64,000 nt of DNA. It comes from CAZNNH01 sp964574335. Lineage in GTDB: Bacteria; Acidobacteriota; Vicinamibacteria; Fen-336. The stretch is taken from contig CAZNNH010000007.1 in the NCBI GenBank assembly GCA_964574335.1, positions 19,652-83,651 on the forward strand, read 5' to 3'. The first letter of the stretch is position 1. Each line of letters begins with the position of its first letter. Made by a program: the position numbers and the translations under genes. The notes beneath the pieces are model-generated. The model made no database searches and was not told the DNA's origin. It was given only the letters and a program-made list of their open reading frames with translations. Below, one piece after another: positions 25,256 to 34,185 of the stretch.

Positions 25256-26260
25256 GTGACGGAGCCCGGCGCCGGGCTCTTGGCCTGTCCCGGCTGCGGA
25301 GGTGACCTCGGCTCGGATGGGACCGACGCCGAGCTCCGTTGCGGCGGCTGCCAGCGACGCTACTCCCTCGGGGAGGGAATCCCCCGGCTGTTCCTGCCCA
25401 CCGAGTCGGCGCCCGCCGGCGACGTCACCGACGAGGTCCAGGCCTTCTACGAGCAGACACCGTTCCCCGACTACGAGGACGCCGACTCGCCGGCCAGCCT
25501 TCGAGAGAAGGCCGGCCGCGGCGTCTTCGCCGCCCTCCTCGACGCCCAGATCCCCGAGACGGCGCGGGTCCTCGAGGTCGGCTGCGGCACCGGACAGCTC
25601 GGCAACTTCCTGGCCCTGGTCCCGGAGCGGACGGTGGTGGCGACCGACATGTGCCTCAACTCGCTCCGCCTGGCGCAGGCCTTCAAGACCCGGAACGGAA
25701 TCGACAACGTCACCTTCGCCCAGATGAACCTGTTCCGCCCCGGCCTCAAGCTCGGCGCCTTCGACTTCGTCGTGTGCAACGGCGTGCTGCACCACACCAG
25801 CGCCCCCGCGCGTGGCTTCGAGGTGCTGTGTCGGCTGGTCCGGCCAGGAGGCTGCGTGGTGGTCGGCCTCTACAACGCCCTGGGCCGGCTGCCGACCCTC
25901 TGGCGCCGGGCCCTGATGCGGATCGGGGGCGAGCGCCTGGCGATACTCGATCCGCGGCTCCGTTCCGCGACCGTGGGCGAGACCCGCAAGCGGAGCTGGT
26001 TCATGGACCAGTATCGGCATCCCCACGAGTCGCGGCACAGCTTCTCCGAGGTGCTGCGCTGGTTCGATGCCGGTGGTCTCGACTTCCTCGGCAGCATACC
26101 CCCCTCGCGGGTCTTCGAGCCGTTCCGTTCGGAGAGGCCGTTGCTCGAGCCCAGCTCGCCCGGCTCGGCGGCAGAGCGCCGCCTGGTCGAGCTGGGGATG
26201 CTGCTGAAAGGCGGCCAGGACGGAGGCCTGTTCGTGATGATCGGGAGCAAACGACCGTGA
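25256..26260 (+). CDS. zinc-ribbon class I methyltransferase
   Basis: A 334-residue protein starting with GTG. Residues 8-40 form a Trm112-like zinc ribbon (C11-PGC14 and C29-GGC32, then YSLGEGIPRLF). The methyltransferase domain starts near 65 with FYEQTPFPDYED, has motif I VLEVGCGTGQLG (about 103-114), VVATDMCLNSL and FDFVVCNGVLHHTSAP. The C-terminal third (RSWFMDQYRHPHESRHSFSE) is typical of methyltransferases in polysaccharide or secondary-metabolite loci. Its stop overlaps the next start (GTGA). Probable role: methylation of the same product that is carbamoylated. Confidence 0.85.
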   Translation: MTEPGAGLLACPGCGGDLGSDGTDAELRCGGCQRRYSLGEGIPRLFLPTESAPAGDVTDEVQAFYEQTPFPDYEDADSPASLREKAGRGVFAALLDAQIPETARVLEVGCGTGQLGNFLALVPERTVVATDMCLNSLRLAQAFKTRNGIDNVTFAQMNLFRPGLKLGAFDFVVCNGVLHHTSAPARGFEVLCRLVRPGGCVVVGLYNALGRLPTLWRRALMRIGGERLAILDPRLRSATVGETRKRSWFMDQYRHPHESRHSFSEVLRWFDAGGLDFLGSIPPSRVFEPFRSERPLLEPSSPGSAAERRLVELGMLLKGGQDGGLFVMIGSKRP

Positions 26261-27405
26261 GCCCGAGGCCCCGACTCTCCCCACGCAGGCGCCTGGTCTT
26301 CTGGGCGGCGTACCTGCTGCTGCTGGGGGTGGTCCCCCAGGCGATCTCCGTGGCGTGGCGCAGCCAGGTGATGTACCGGGACATCAAGAGCTCGCATTGG
26401 AGCCTGATCGGGAAGATGTACCGGTTCGACCCCGAGCTGGGCTACGCCCCGATCCCGGGTTCGCTGGCCTACTGGCGGGTGGCGCCCGGGATGGACGTGC
26501 CGGTCCGACACGACCGCGACGGCTTCCGGGTGCCGGAGCCGGCGCCTGCCGCGACGCCCGGGCGGCATCCCAGGATCATGGCGCTGGGCTGCTCGGCCAC
26601 GGCCGGCGACGCGTGCCGGGCCGAGGACGTCTACCCCTACCGGGTGGCGGAAGCGCTCCACGGACAGGCGATGAACGCCGCAGTGTGCGGCTACGGCCTC
26701 GCCCAGATGCTGCTTCGGGCTCGGCGGCTGCTTCCCGAGCAGCGGCCCGACCTGCTGCTGGTTCAGTACGCCGACTGGCTGGTCGCCCGCTCACAGACCC
26801 AGTACGCCCCGAGCCGTCTGGGCACCGTCCCCTCTCCCTACTTCTTCAAGGCCGAGGACTCCACGATCCGGGTCCAGCCGGCCGTCTTCTCGACCAACCT
26901 GTTCACGCTGCCCGCCTGGCAGTACGCCGGCTATCGGGGAGGCCCCTTCGACCGGCTGTCGTTCCTGGTCAGGGTGGGCGTACCGCTCTTTCTCCGCGAG
27001 GACGTGGCCTTCTCGGCCCTGGCGGTGCGCCGGGCGTTCGGGGCGGTGCCCCCGCCGACGCCTGACGGCGACGCCATCGTACACAGCGTGTACACCGAGC
27101 TGGCCGGCCTGTGCGCGGCCACCGGGACTCGGATGGTCGTGGTGATCCTGGGACCGGTCGACCGACCGGACCGACGGACCTTCCTGGACCAGCTCGAGGG
27201 CGTCCAGGTGGTGGATGCCGAGGCGGCGTTGTGGCGCGAGCTGCGCCGCTCCCTGCCCGAGGGCCGAGCGCTCGAGGCGGACGACTACATGAAGCGGTAT
27301 GGCCACTGGCACGGCACCCCGCCCGTGCTGGTCGACTCGCATCCCAACCCGCTCGCCCACGCCGTGATCGCCGAAGAGATCGTGAGGGCGCTCGGGCCGT
27401 CGTGA
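26257..27405 (+). CDS. membrane-anchored SGNH/GDSL-like protein
   Basis: A 382-residue protein starting with GTG four bases inside the previous gene. One N-terminal membrane helix (RLVFWAAYLLLLGVVPQAI, about 13-31) anchors a domain outside the membrane. Block I appears as IMALGCSATAGDACRAED (the Ser of GCS in the nucleophile position, about 110), and block V as VDSHPNPLAHAVIAEEI (Asp-X-X-His-like, about 362). These fit the SGNH fold of esterases and O-acyl-modifying proteins. SGNH proteins are common at the end of carbamoyltransferase/SxtJ/DUF5989 loci. Confidence 0.7.
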   Translation: MSPRPRLSPRRRLVFWAAYLLLLGVVPQAISVAWRSQVMYRDIKSSHWSLIGKMYRFDPELGYAPIPGSLAYWRVAPGMDVPVRHDRDGFRVPEPAPAATPGRHPRIMALGCSATAGDACRAEDVYPYRVAEALHGQAMNAAVCGYGLAQMLLRARRLLPEQRPDLLLVQYADWLVARSQTQYAPSRLGTVPSPYFFKAEDSTIRVQPAVFSTNLFTLPAWQYAGYRGGPFDRLSFLVRVGVPLFLREDVAFSALAVRRAFGAVPPPTPDGDAIVHSVYTELAGLCAATGTRMVVVILGPVDRPDRRTFLDQLEGVQVVDAEAALWRELRRSLPEGRALEADDYMKRYGHWHGTPPVLVDSHPNPLAHAVIAEEIVRALGPS

Positions 27406-27466
27406 CCGCCGGCCACCTGCCAGCGCGCGCTTCCAGGGAGGCTCCTCACCGTGTAGAGTCCGCCGC

Positions 27467-28513
27467 ATGCTTTTCCCCAAGCACATCTCCTTCACCGTCA
27501 CCAACGCCTGCAACCTCCGCTGCCGCATGTGCGGTCAGTGGAGCGACCAGGGCTACGTCGCGGCCGGCGCCCGGCCGGTCAGGCCGGAGATGACCATCGA
27601 CGACTGGAAGAGGCTCGTCGACGAGGCAGCCGAGAACGGCGCCGCCTACATCCTGGTCCGGGGGGGCGAGCCGTTCCTGCTCCCCGGCATCATGGAGCTG
27701 CTCCGGCACATCACGTCGAAGGGGATCCTCCTGTCGATCGACACCAACGGCACCCTGGTGGAGCGCTACGCCGAGGAGCTGGTCGGTCTCGGGCGGACGC
27801 ACATCACCTTCTCGGTGGACGGGCCGGAGGCGGTCCACGACGACGTCCGTCGAGTGGCCGGCAGCTTCCGCAAGACGAAGGGGTCCATCGCGCGCCTCTC
27901 GGCGCTCGAGGCCGAGCGCGGCCTCGAGATCAGCAAGAGCTTCTGCTTCACCATCAGCGGCCACAACTACCGCCACCTGGGCCAGATGCCCGACGTGGCG
28001 CGCGAGCTGGGCCTCACCACGGTGAGCATCGTCCCCTACTACTACTTCCCGAAGGAGGTGGGAGCCGCCTACCAGCGGGAGCTGCGTGAAGAGCTGGACA
28101 GCGAGGCCTTCTCGTGGGTCGGCTTCCATGCGGAGGATTCCGGAGTGGACCCGGAGGTGTTTCGCGAGCAGCTCCGCGCCTACCTCGCGAGCCTCGGTGA
28201 CGTCCGCAGCTTCCCCTTCATGCCCATGACCGAAGAGGAGTACCTCACCTGGTTCGCCGGCCCGTGGGAGCCGGTCGGGCCGCTCACGTGCCACAACGTG
28301 GAGAAGGTGATCGACATCCAGCCCAACGGAGACGCCAACTTCTGCCTCGACTTCCCCGACTACGTGTTCGGGAACGTCCGGCGCTCGACGATCGCCGAGG
28401 TGTGGAACGGCGAGCGGGCCGAGAGGTTCCGCGAGTACCGGCGCCGCAAGCCGCTCGCCGTCTGCTACCGGTGCGGCGCCAAGTACATGTCGGAGCTGGA
28501 AGGCAAACGCTAG
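27467..28513 (+). CDS. radical SAM/SPASM-like enzyme
   Basis: A 348-residue protein. The radical SAM motif is at the start: TNACNLRCRMCGQW (C15, C19, C22), followed by VRGGEPFLLPG and SIDTNGTLV. The C-terminal part carries further Cys residues in the order TCHN, NFCLD and CYRCG (about 278-337), a SPASM/twitch-like auxiliary cluster region, with YVFGNVRRSTIAEVWN in between, a classical SPASM signature. Such enzymes modify peptides, or act on lipids or sugars. It lies 61 nt after the SGNH-like gene on the same strand. Confidence 0.85.
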   Translation: MLFPKHISFTVTNACNLRCRMCGQWSDQGYVAAGARPVRPEMTIDDWKRLVDEAAENGAAYILVRGGEPFLLPGIMELLRHITSKGILLSIDTNGTLVERYAEELVGLGRTHITFSVDGPEAVHDDVRRVAGSFRKTKGSIARLSALEAERGLEISKSFCFTISGHNYRHLGQMPDVARELGLTTVSIVPYYYFPKEVGAAYQRELREELDSEAFSWVGFHAEDSGVDPEVFREQLRAYLASLGDVRSFPFMPMTEEEYLTWFAGPWEPVGPLTCHNVEKVIDIQPNGDANFCLDFPDYVFGNVRRSTIAEVWNGERAERFREYRRRKPLAVCYRCGAKYMSELEGKR

Positions 28514-28563
28514 CGAAGAGACGAGAGAACACGGCAGGGAGGCGACGACCCGAATCCTCTGAT

Positions 28564-28926
28564 CCGACCCCCCCCGGGCGCAGCCTGCTTCCACTGCTGG
28601 CCGGCAGACGGCTCGAACCGCGCCCGCTGTTGGCCTACACCGACCGGAAGGGCCAGAAGGACGGCCAGGACCTGCTTCTTCACGCGGTGGTGCGGGGCGA
28701 TCGACTGCTGGTCTGCCGACGGCCCGGTGGTCGGGAGCTCTTCCATCGCTGCGACCGTCGCGAGCTGACGGACCTCTCGGGTGCGCACCCGGAACGGGTG
28801 ACCGAGCTGGAGGGGTGCTATCGCGACCTGGAGTCCCGGCTGCCCTCCTTCGTGCCGGCCCGGCGGCGGATCGAGCTGGACAGCCACCAGGCCGAACGGC
28901 TGCGGGTCCTGGGATACGTCGACTAG
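28564..28926 (+). pseudogene. remnant of a sulfatase-family gene (C-terminal end)
   Basis: An open frame of about 120 codons begins with PPGRSLLPLLAGRRL and continues with LLAYTDRKGQKDG, VVRGDRLLVCRRPGGRELFH, DRRELTDLSGAHPERV and ends HQAERLRVLGYVD. This order ('G.SL.PLL.G', 'KYI....G..ELYDL..DP.E', final 'L..LGY') is that of the C-terminal region of arylsulfatase-like enzymes. The metal-binding and formylglycine parts are absent because the radical SAM gene sits directly upstream. No start codon or ribosome site fits, so I treat it as a fragment. Confidence 0.55.
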
Positions 28927-29142
28927 CGCGGGCGAGCCCGGACCCCGATCTCCCGCCTCCGCTCCGTGACCTGCTGGCAAAGGGCCACCGTAGAGGCCGA
29001 CCGCGGCCAGCAGGATGTCAGAGGTCAAAGAGGCGCATTCCCGGTGTCGACGGCCCGGATGCTGGAACTGGATCGCCGGCTCCAACGTTCAGTCCACAAA
29101 GGGTCTCAGTGCGGGGCAACCGAAGAAAGGGAGAGTAGTCCA

Positions 29143-31920
29143 ATGAGAGAACTAGGCGCGCCGCTGGTCGCCGCTGGTTTGGCCGTCGCCCTGGCGGCGA
29201 GCCCGGCGCCGGCACAGCAGCCGGGACCGACGCCGGACACGACCGTGACACGCCTGCCGTGGGACCCCCCCGGCGAGCCGTTCATCAGGGACTGGCTGCT
29301 CCTCGGCCAGTTCCCGGCGCCGGTCGCCTTTGAGGACGACGAGGCCCCGGACTTCCTGCTCGAGCACGGCGGCGAGGGCGCCATCGCCCCCGTGGCCGGG
29401 ATGGCGCACACCGGACCCGACGGGGAGCGCCGAGTGTGGATCGCCCACCAGTCCGCGACCGACCTCGTCGACGTGGCGGCGGCCCTGGGGGCCCAGCCGC
29501 AGAGCGCCTCGGTCTCGTATGCCTTCACCACCCTCGACGCCGCCGAGGCCGGCCCGGCGCTGCTGGCGATGGGCATCGACGGCGGCGTGGTCCTGTACGT
29601 GAACGGAGAGAGGGTCTTCACCAACCTGCGAGGCCGCGTGGCCGTTCCCGACGAGGACGTGGCCAAGGTCACGCTGGTGAAGGGCCCCAACCGGATCCTG
29701 GTCAAGATGCAAAACGTGTGGGGCAACGTGGCGCTGTGCGCCCGGCGGGTCGGTCCCGCGAAGCTGCTCGAGCGGGCCGCCGCGCTCCGGGTCCACGAGG
29801 TTCCCGACGGGGCCTCCCTCACCGTCCAGATCGACGACCCGCTGGCCCAGAAGGCGACCTGGCGGCCCCAGGCCCGAGTGGAGCTGGTGGCGCCCGGCGG
29901 CCAGGTGCTAGCGGCGCGCACGGCGCTTCGCGGAGCGGCGGTTCTCTTCGACATCGCCACGCTCGAGCCGGGGCCGTACGAGGTGCGTTGCGCCAGCGCC
30001 AGGCTGGACGGCCAGGGCACGCTCAGCTACGCCGGCTACTACAAGGGCGACATGCTGGCGGCGGCCCGCCGCCTGGTAGCCGGGGCCGCCGCGGCTGGTC
30101 CGGATGACCTGATCACGCCCGTGCTCGGCCAGATCGTCCAGCACCGCCTGCGCGGCAAGGTGGACGAGGTGACGCGGATCCCCGATGCGGCCTTCGCCGG
30201 CATCCACTCGGCCCTGATGGAGAGTGAGGAGCTGCACCTGGCGGAGACCGACGCCTCGGCCCGTGCACGGGGCAACGGCTTCGTGCGCCTGGCCTGGATC
30301 GATCCCGTCGACGGCTCGCCCCAGTACTGTCGCGCCTACCTGCCCCCCGGCTACGACGCCTCCCGGCGATGGCCGATGGTGGTCAACCTCCACGGGTTCT
30401 ACGGTGCCAACCCGCCCTACGTGGGCTGGTGGTCGGCCGACTCGCGCCACTCCCGGATCGCCGACGACCACGGCGTGATCCTGATCGAGCCCCACGGCCG
30501 GGGCAACGTGGCCTACCAGGGGATCGGGCGGCTGGACGTGCTGCGGGCCATCGACGAGGCCAAGGCGGCGTTCTCGGTGGATCCGGACCGGGTGCTGTTG
30601 GTGGGCCAGTCGATGGGAGGCTATGGCACCTGGCACGTGGGCACCCGCCATCCGGAGCTGTTCGCCGCCATCGGCCCCATCTACGGCGGGTCGGACTACC
30701 GCGTGCAGTTCAGCCCGGAGCAGGTGGCCCAGGTCAGCCCCTTCCTGCGCTTCCTGCTGGAGGCCAGCAGCAGCCTGGCCCAGGCCGAGGACCTGCTGAC
30801 CACACCCATCTACGCCCACCACGGCGACGCCGACACCGCGGTGCCCGTGATCAACAGCCGCTACAACGTCAAGACGCTCCAGCGCTGGGGCTACGACATC
30901 CGCTACGCCGAGTACCCGGGGAAGGGCCACGGCGGCCTCGAGGCCGAGTACGAGACCAGCCGCTGGTTCCTGCCGCTGCGGCGCGTCCAGGCAAAGCACG
31001 TGCGCCTGCGCGCCGCCGAGCTGAAGTACGCCCACGCTCACTGGCTGGCCGTCACCCAGCGCCAGGACCCGATGGAGCTCGTCCTGGGAGAGGCCCGCAT
31101 CTGTGGTCCCAACTGGATCCGCCTCGACACCGACAACGCCCTCGAGGTGGTGCTGACGCCCGGCGACCTGATCGACCCGGCGCGGCCGGTGAGCGTGGTC
31201 TGGAACCGGGCACCGGCGCGGGAGCTGGGCGTGGACGACGGCCGAATCGTGCTGCGGGCCGACGGATATGCGCCGGAGGGAATCGTCAAGACACCGAAGC
31301 TCGAGGGACCCCTGAGCGACGTGACCACCACGCCGTACGCCATCGTGGTGGGGACGGTCTCCGCCGATCCGGAGATGCGGAAGGCGTGCCGGAGAGACGC
31401 CGACCGGCGGATCGCCGAATGGGAGAACGCCCAGCACGTGAAGCCCCGCCACTTCCTCGACACGGAGCTGTCGGACGCCGACATGGCTCGCTACTCGCTG
31501 GTGCTGGTCGGAGGGCCGGAGGCCAACGCGGTCACCCGTCGGCTGATCGACCGGCTTCCGCTGCAGATCGAGGGGGACCGAGTGACCATCGCCGGCCGGA
31601 CCTTCGACGCCCCGGGGGCCGCGGTCGGCCTGGTCTATCCCCACCCGCTGAACCCAGAGCGTTACGTGGCCGTCTACGCGGCCACCGCCCCCTCGGCGCA
31701 GGCGTGGCACGCATCGCCGCGGGGGCCCGACCTCAGGCCGGCCCTGGACTTCTACATCGACGACGGCCGCACCGGAGACGTCACCCAGGGGGTGGCCATC
31801 GACCGGCTGTTCGTGGCCGCGGGCCTCTTCGACTGGCGCTGGCGGCGTGCCGAGGCGTCTACGCTGCTCGGCGACCCCGCCCTGCGGACCGCGGCACCGC
31901 TACGACCCCAGGACCAGTAG
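29143..31920 (+). CDS. large secreted alpha/beta hydrolase (prolyl-oligopeptidase-like esterase)
   Basis: A 925-residue exported protein (signal peptide ending near PAPAQQ). Residues about 30-390 are a non-catalytic beta-rich region with VVLYVNGERVFTNLRG and a possible carbohydrate-binding module. The alpha/beta hydrolase core follows: PMVVNLHGFYG, VLLVGQSMGGYGTWH with Ser490, HHGDADTAVP (Asp) and GKGHGGLE (His). The last 300 residues add a module ending in LLGDPALR. It resembles secreted phospholipase/carboxylesterase and S9-type peptidases of soil bacteria; peptide or ester substrate is not decided. About 215 nt between the sulfatase remnant and this gene show nothing. Confidence 0.8.
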   Translation: MRELGAPLVAAGLAVALAASPAPAQQPGPTPDTTVTRLPWDPPGEPFIRDWLLLGQFPAPVAFEDDEAPDFLLEHGGEGAIAPVAGMAHTGPDGERRVWIAHQSATDLVDVAAALGAQPQSASVSYAFTTLDAAEAGPALLAMGIDGGVVLYVNGERVFTNLRGRVAVPDEDVAKVTLVKGPNRILVKMQNVWGNVALCARRVGPAKLLERAAALRVHEVPDGASLTVQIDDPLAQKATWRPQARVELVAPGGQVLAARTALRGAAVLFDIATLEPGPYEVRCASARLDGQGTLSYAGYYKGDMLAAARRLVAGAAAAGPDDLITPVLGQIVQHRLRGKVDEVTRIPDAAFAGIHSALMESEELHLAETDASARARGNGFVRLAWIDPVDGSPQYCRAYLPPGYDASRRWPMVVNLHGFYGANPPYVGWWSADSRHSRIADDHGVILIEPHGRGNVAYQGIGRLDVLRAIDEAKAAFSVDPDRVLLVGQSMGGYGTWHVGTRHPELFAAIGPIYGGSDYRVQFSPEQVAQVSPFLRFLLEASSSLAQAEDLLTTPIYAHHGDADTAVPVINSRYNVKTLQRWGYDIRYAEYPGKGHGGLEAEYETSRWFLPLRRVQAKHVRLRAAELKYAHAHWLAVTQRQDPMELVLGEARICGPNWIRLDTDNALEVVLTPGDLIDPARPVSVVWNRAPARELGVDDGRIVLRADGYAPEGIVKTPKLEGPLSDVTTTPYAIVVGTVSADPEMRKACRRDADRRIAEWENAQHVKPRHFLDTELSDADMARYSLVLVGGPEANAVTRRLIDRLPLQIEGDRVTIAGRTFDAPGAAVGLVYPHPLNPERYVAVYAATAPSAQAWHASPRGPDLRPALDFYIDDGRTGDVTQGVAIDRLFVAAGLFDWRWRRAEASTLLGDPALRTAAPLRPQDQ

Positions 31921-32112
31921 ATGGCGACGTCAGTCCCCGCCCGTCGTCCGAGAGGCCGGCGACGGGCCGGGCCTGGCGTTTGTGTGGGCGCGCCGGAACA
32001 GGGCCCCCTCCTCGGTCACCCTGCCGGAAAGGCAGACGCTTCCCGGTGCCTGGTTCCCGTCAAGCGTCCGGAGGATACGCGAAGACTCCTGTGCCGCCAC
32101 GCCGTGGCTTGA

Positions 32113-33081
32113 CTAGCGCTCGTCCCGCCGAGTGCTCGCCGACGGCGAGCGAAGGCCCAGAACCACGTCCGCTCGCACCCAGTAGACGTCCATCTCGTCC
32201 CCCCGGTGGCGCGAGAAGATCAGGTACCGGCCATCGGGCGAGATGTCTCCGACGTCGTCGCCCAAGGGGGTGTTGATCGGAGCCGGGATGAGGCGCGGAT
32301 CGCTCCAGCGGCCGTCTGGTCCCCGGAAGGCAACGTACCCATCCATCTCGCCCAATCCTCCCGGTCGATCCGACTTGAAGATCAGGTAGCTCTCGTCCGG
32401 CGCGATGAACGGGTCCCATTCCTGGTGCTCCGTGTTGAGCTCCCGAACCGGCTGGGGAGGGTCGAAGCCCTCCCCATCGGAGCTTCTGCGAGCGCAGAAG
32501 AGGTCCGGGTTCCCGCCGCGGGTCGAGGCGAAGCACAGGGTGCCAGCCGCGCTGATTGTCGGGTGGTACTCCGTCGCCGGTGAGCTCACCGGTGGGGGCA
32601 CCCGGCGTGGCGGGCTCCAGCCGTCGCCGTCGCGCTCGGTCACCCACAGGTCGAACTGGTAGGGAGGCGCGCCGGGAGGACGATTGGAGGCGAAGTAGAC
32701 CCGCCGGCCGTCGCTGGAGAACGCGGGCTCCGTGTTGTTGCCCACGTCGGCGAAGCTCGCGGCCTCAGGCTCGCTCCAGCGACCGTCCACCTGCCGGGTG
32801 TGGAGAAGCCGGGGCCGGTAGTCGGCGGAAGTCTCCGCGAAGAACGCTTCGGTCCCGTCCGGCGAGAACACGAGCGCGCGTTCCATGCGTCCCGGCTTCG
32901 AGATGAACCCGGGCGCGAAGACGACCGGCTGGTCCTGTGGGGGTGTCTCCCCGCAGTAGGGGCCGCGGCGTTCCGTCGCGGTCTCGGGGGTACGGTCTTT
33001 CTCGATGGTCTCTGCCGAGGCGGGGCCCCACGCCACGCTCACGAGGAGGGGCAGGGCCGGAAGGACTCTGCGAGTGGTCAC
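32113..33081 (-). CDS. secreted PD40 (TolB-like) beta-propeller protein
   Basis: A 322-residue protein starting with GTG (VTTRRVLPALPLLVSVAWGPASA, a signal peptide) behind an AAGGAGG site. Blades include RALVFSPDGTEAFFAE, TEPAFSSDGRRVYFASNRPPG, YHPTISAAGTLCFAST, WDPFIAPDESYLIFKSDRPGG and VGDISPDGRYLIFSRHRG. It shares the blade text and the gap structure of the protein at 7585-8532. It is divergent from a secreted esterase gene with about 265 nt between starts. The ~190 nt before its stop, after the large hydrolase, show nothing. Confidence 0.8.
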   Translation of the reverse strand: MTTRRVLPALPLLVSVAWGPASAETIEKDRTPETATERRGPYCGETPPQDQPVVFAPGFISKPGRMERALVFSPDGTEAFFAETSADYRPRLLHTRQVDGRWSEPEAASFADVGNNTEPAFSSDGRRVYFASNRPPGAPPYQFDLWVTERDGDGWSPPRRVPPPVSSPATEYHPTISAAGTLCFASTRGGNPDLFCARRSSDGEGFDPPQPVRELNTEHQEWDPFIAPDESYLIFKSDRPGGLGEMDGYVAFRGPDGRWSDPRLIPAPINTPLGDDVGDISPDGRYLIFSRHRGDEMDVYWVRADVVLGLRSPSASTRRDER

Positions 33082-33346
33082 GAAACCTCCTTCGGTGCCG
33101 CGGCGGATTCCTCTTGCGGCCGCCCGGATCGAGGCACCGGATCCCGTCAGAAGACCGCAGATGAATCGCGGGATCAAGCGGTTCGTGACCAGATCCGAGA
33201 TGGAGAGACGAGGGGTGGACCGCCCGGCCGAGCGCCATCGGGCGCGTTCGGCGAGGCTCTCTGGGCAGCGACGTCCTCACGGGGTTTCACATCTTCGCCG
33301 GGCCGAATCTGGTATGTAGTGGCCCGAGACACCTCAGGAGGAAACC

Positions 33347-34174
33347 ATGCGCGATCGTGGCCCGGCTCGGATCTTCTGTACTCTGTTGCTGCTGCTGCTC
33401 GGCGCGACCGCGGCCGTCCAGGCACGTGCCGCCGAAGCCGGCAGCGGGCTCTCCCTCACCCTTCACTCACAGCTCCTGGGCGAGGATCGCCCGCTGCTCT
33501 TGCGTCTCCCCGTGGACTACGAGTCGTCCACGGCCTGCTACCCCGTCATCTACCGTCTCGATGGGGAGGAGGACTTCTTCATCCACACGCTGGCGGCGGT
33601 CCGATACCTGGAGGACATGAGCCAGAAGATCGCACCACACATCGTGGTGGCCATCCCCAACGTGGACCGGGGACGGGACATGAGCCTCGACCGGGGCGGT
33701 GAGACGTTCGTCCGCTTCATCGAGACGGAGGTGGTCCCCACCATCGAGAAGAACTACCGCGCCGACGGCTCCCGGATCCTGATCGGGCAGTCGTTCAGCT
33801 CGGTGTTCGCCCTCTACTCCTTCCTGAAGGTGCCGGGCCTCTTCGACGGCTACATCCTCGGCAGCTTCGGCCTCCCGAGCGACGAGCTCGCCTCCCGATT
33901 CCGGAGCGAGCTGGAAGGATCGACCCGGATCAGCGAAGCGGGGAGGGCGTCTCTCTTCATCGCCCAGGGCCGGCACGATCCCTACGACCCGGACGGATCC
34001 ATCGCGAGACGAGGCGCGGCCTTCCTGGACCTCCTGGCGCGGAAGGCCCCCCAGGTACGGGTTCTGACCCGCGTGTACGACGACGAAGGGCACGTCCCGT
34101 TCCCCTTCGTCTACGACGGCCTGAGGTGGATCTATCCACACGAAGGGCCGAGGCAGGCTCCGAGGGCAGAGTAG
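33347..34174 (+). CDS. secreted esterase-D-type alpha/beta hydrolase
   Basis: A 275-residue protein with a signal peptide (ARIFCTLLLLLLGATAAVQARAAE) and a perfect AGGAGG site. It has the putative-esterase fold: YPVIYRLDGEEDFF, HIVVAIPNVDRGRDM, ILIGQSFSSVFALYSF with the nucleophile Ser149, and a C-terminal DDEGHVPFP for the His. These enzymes hydrolyse acyl or siderophore esters, or acetyl-xylan. The fit is good but substrate is open. The next gene starts within or just after its 3' end. Confidence 0.85.
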   Translation: MRDRGPARIFCTLLLLLLGATAAVQARAAEAGSGLSLTLHSQLLGEDRPLLLRLPVDYESSTACYPVIYRLDGEEDFFIHTLAAVRYLEDMSQKIAPHIVVAIPNVDRGRDMSLDRGGETFVRFIETEVVPTIEKNYRADGSRILIGQSFSSVFALYSFLKVPGLFDGYILGSFGLPSDELASRFRSELEGSTRISEAGRASLFIAQGRHDPYDPDGSIARRGAAFLDLLARKAPQVRVLTRVYDDEGHVPFPFVYDGLRWIYPHEGPRQAPRAE

Positions 34175-34185
34175 AATCGGCCATC

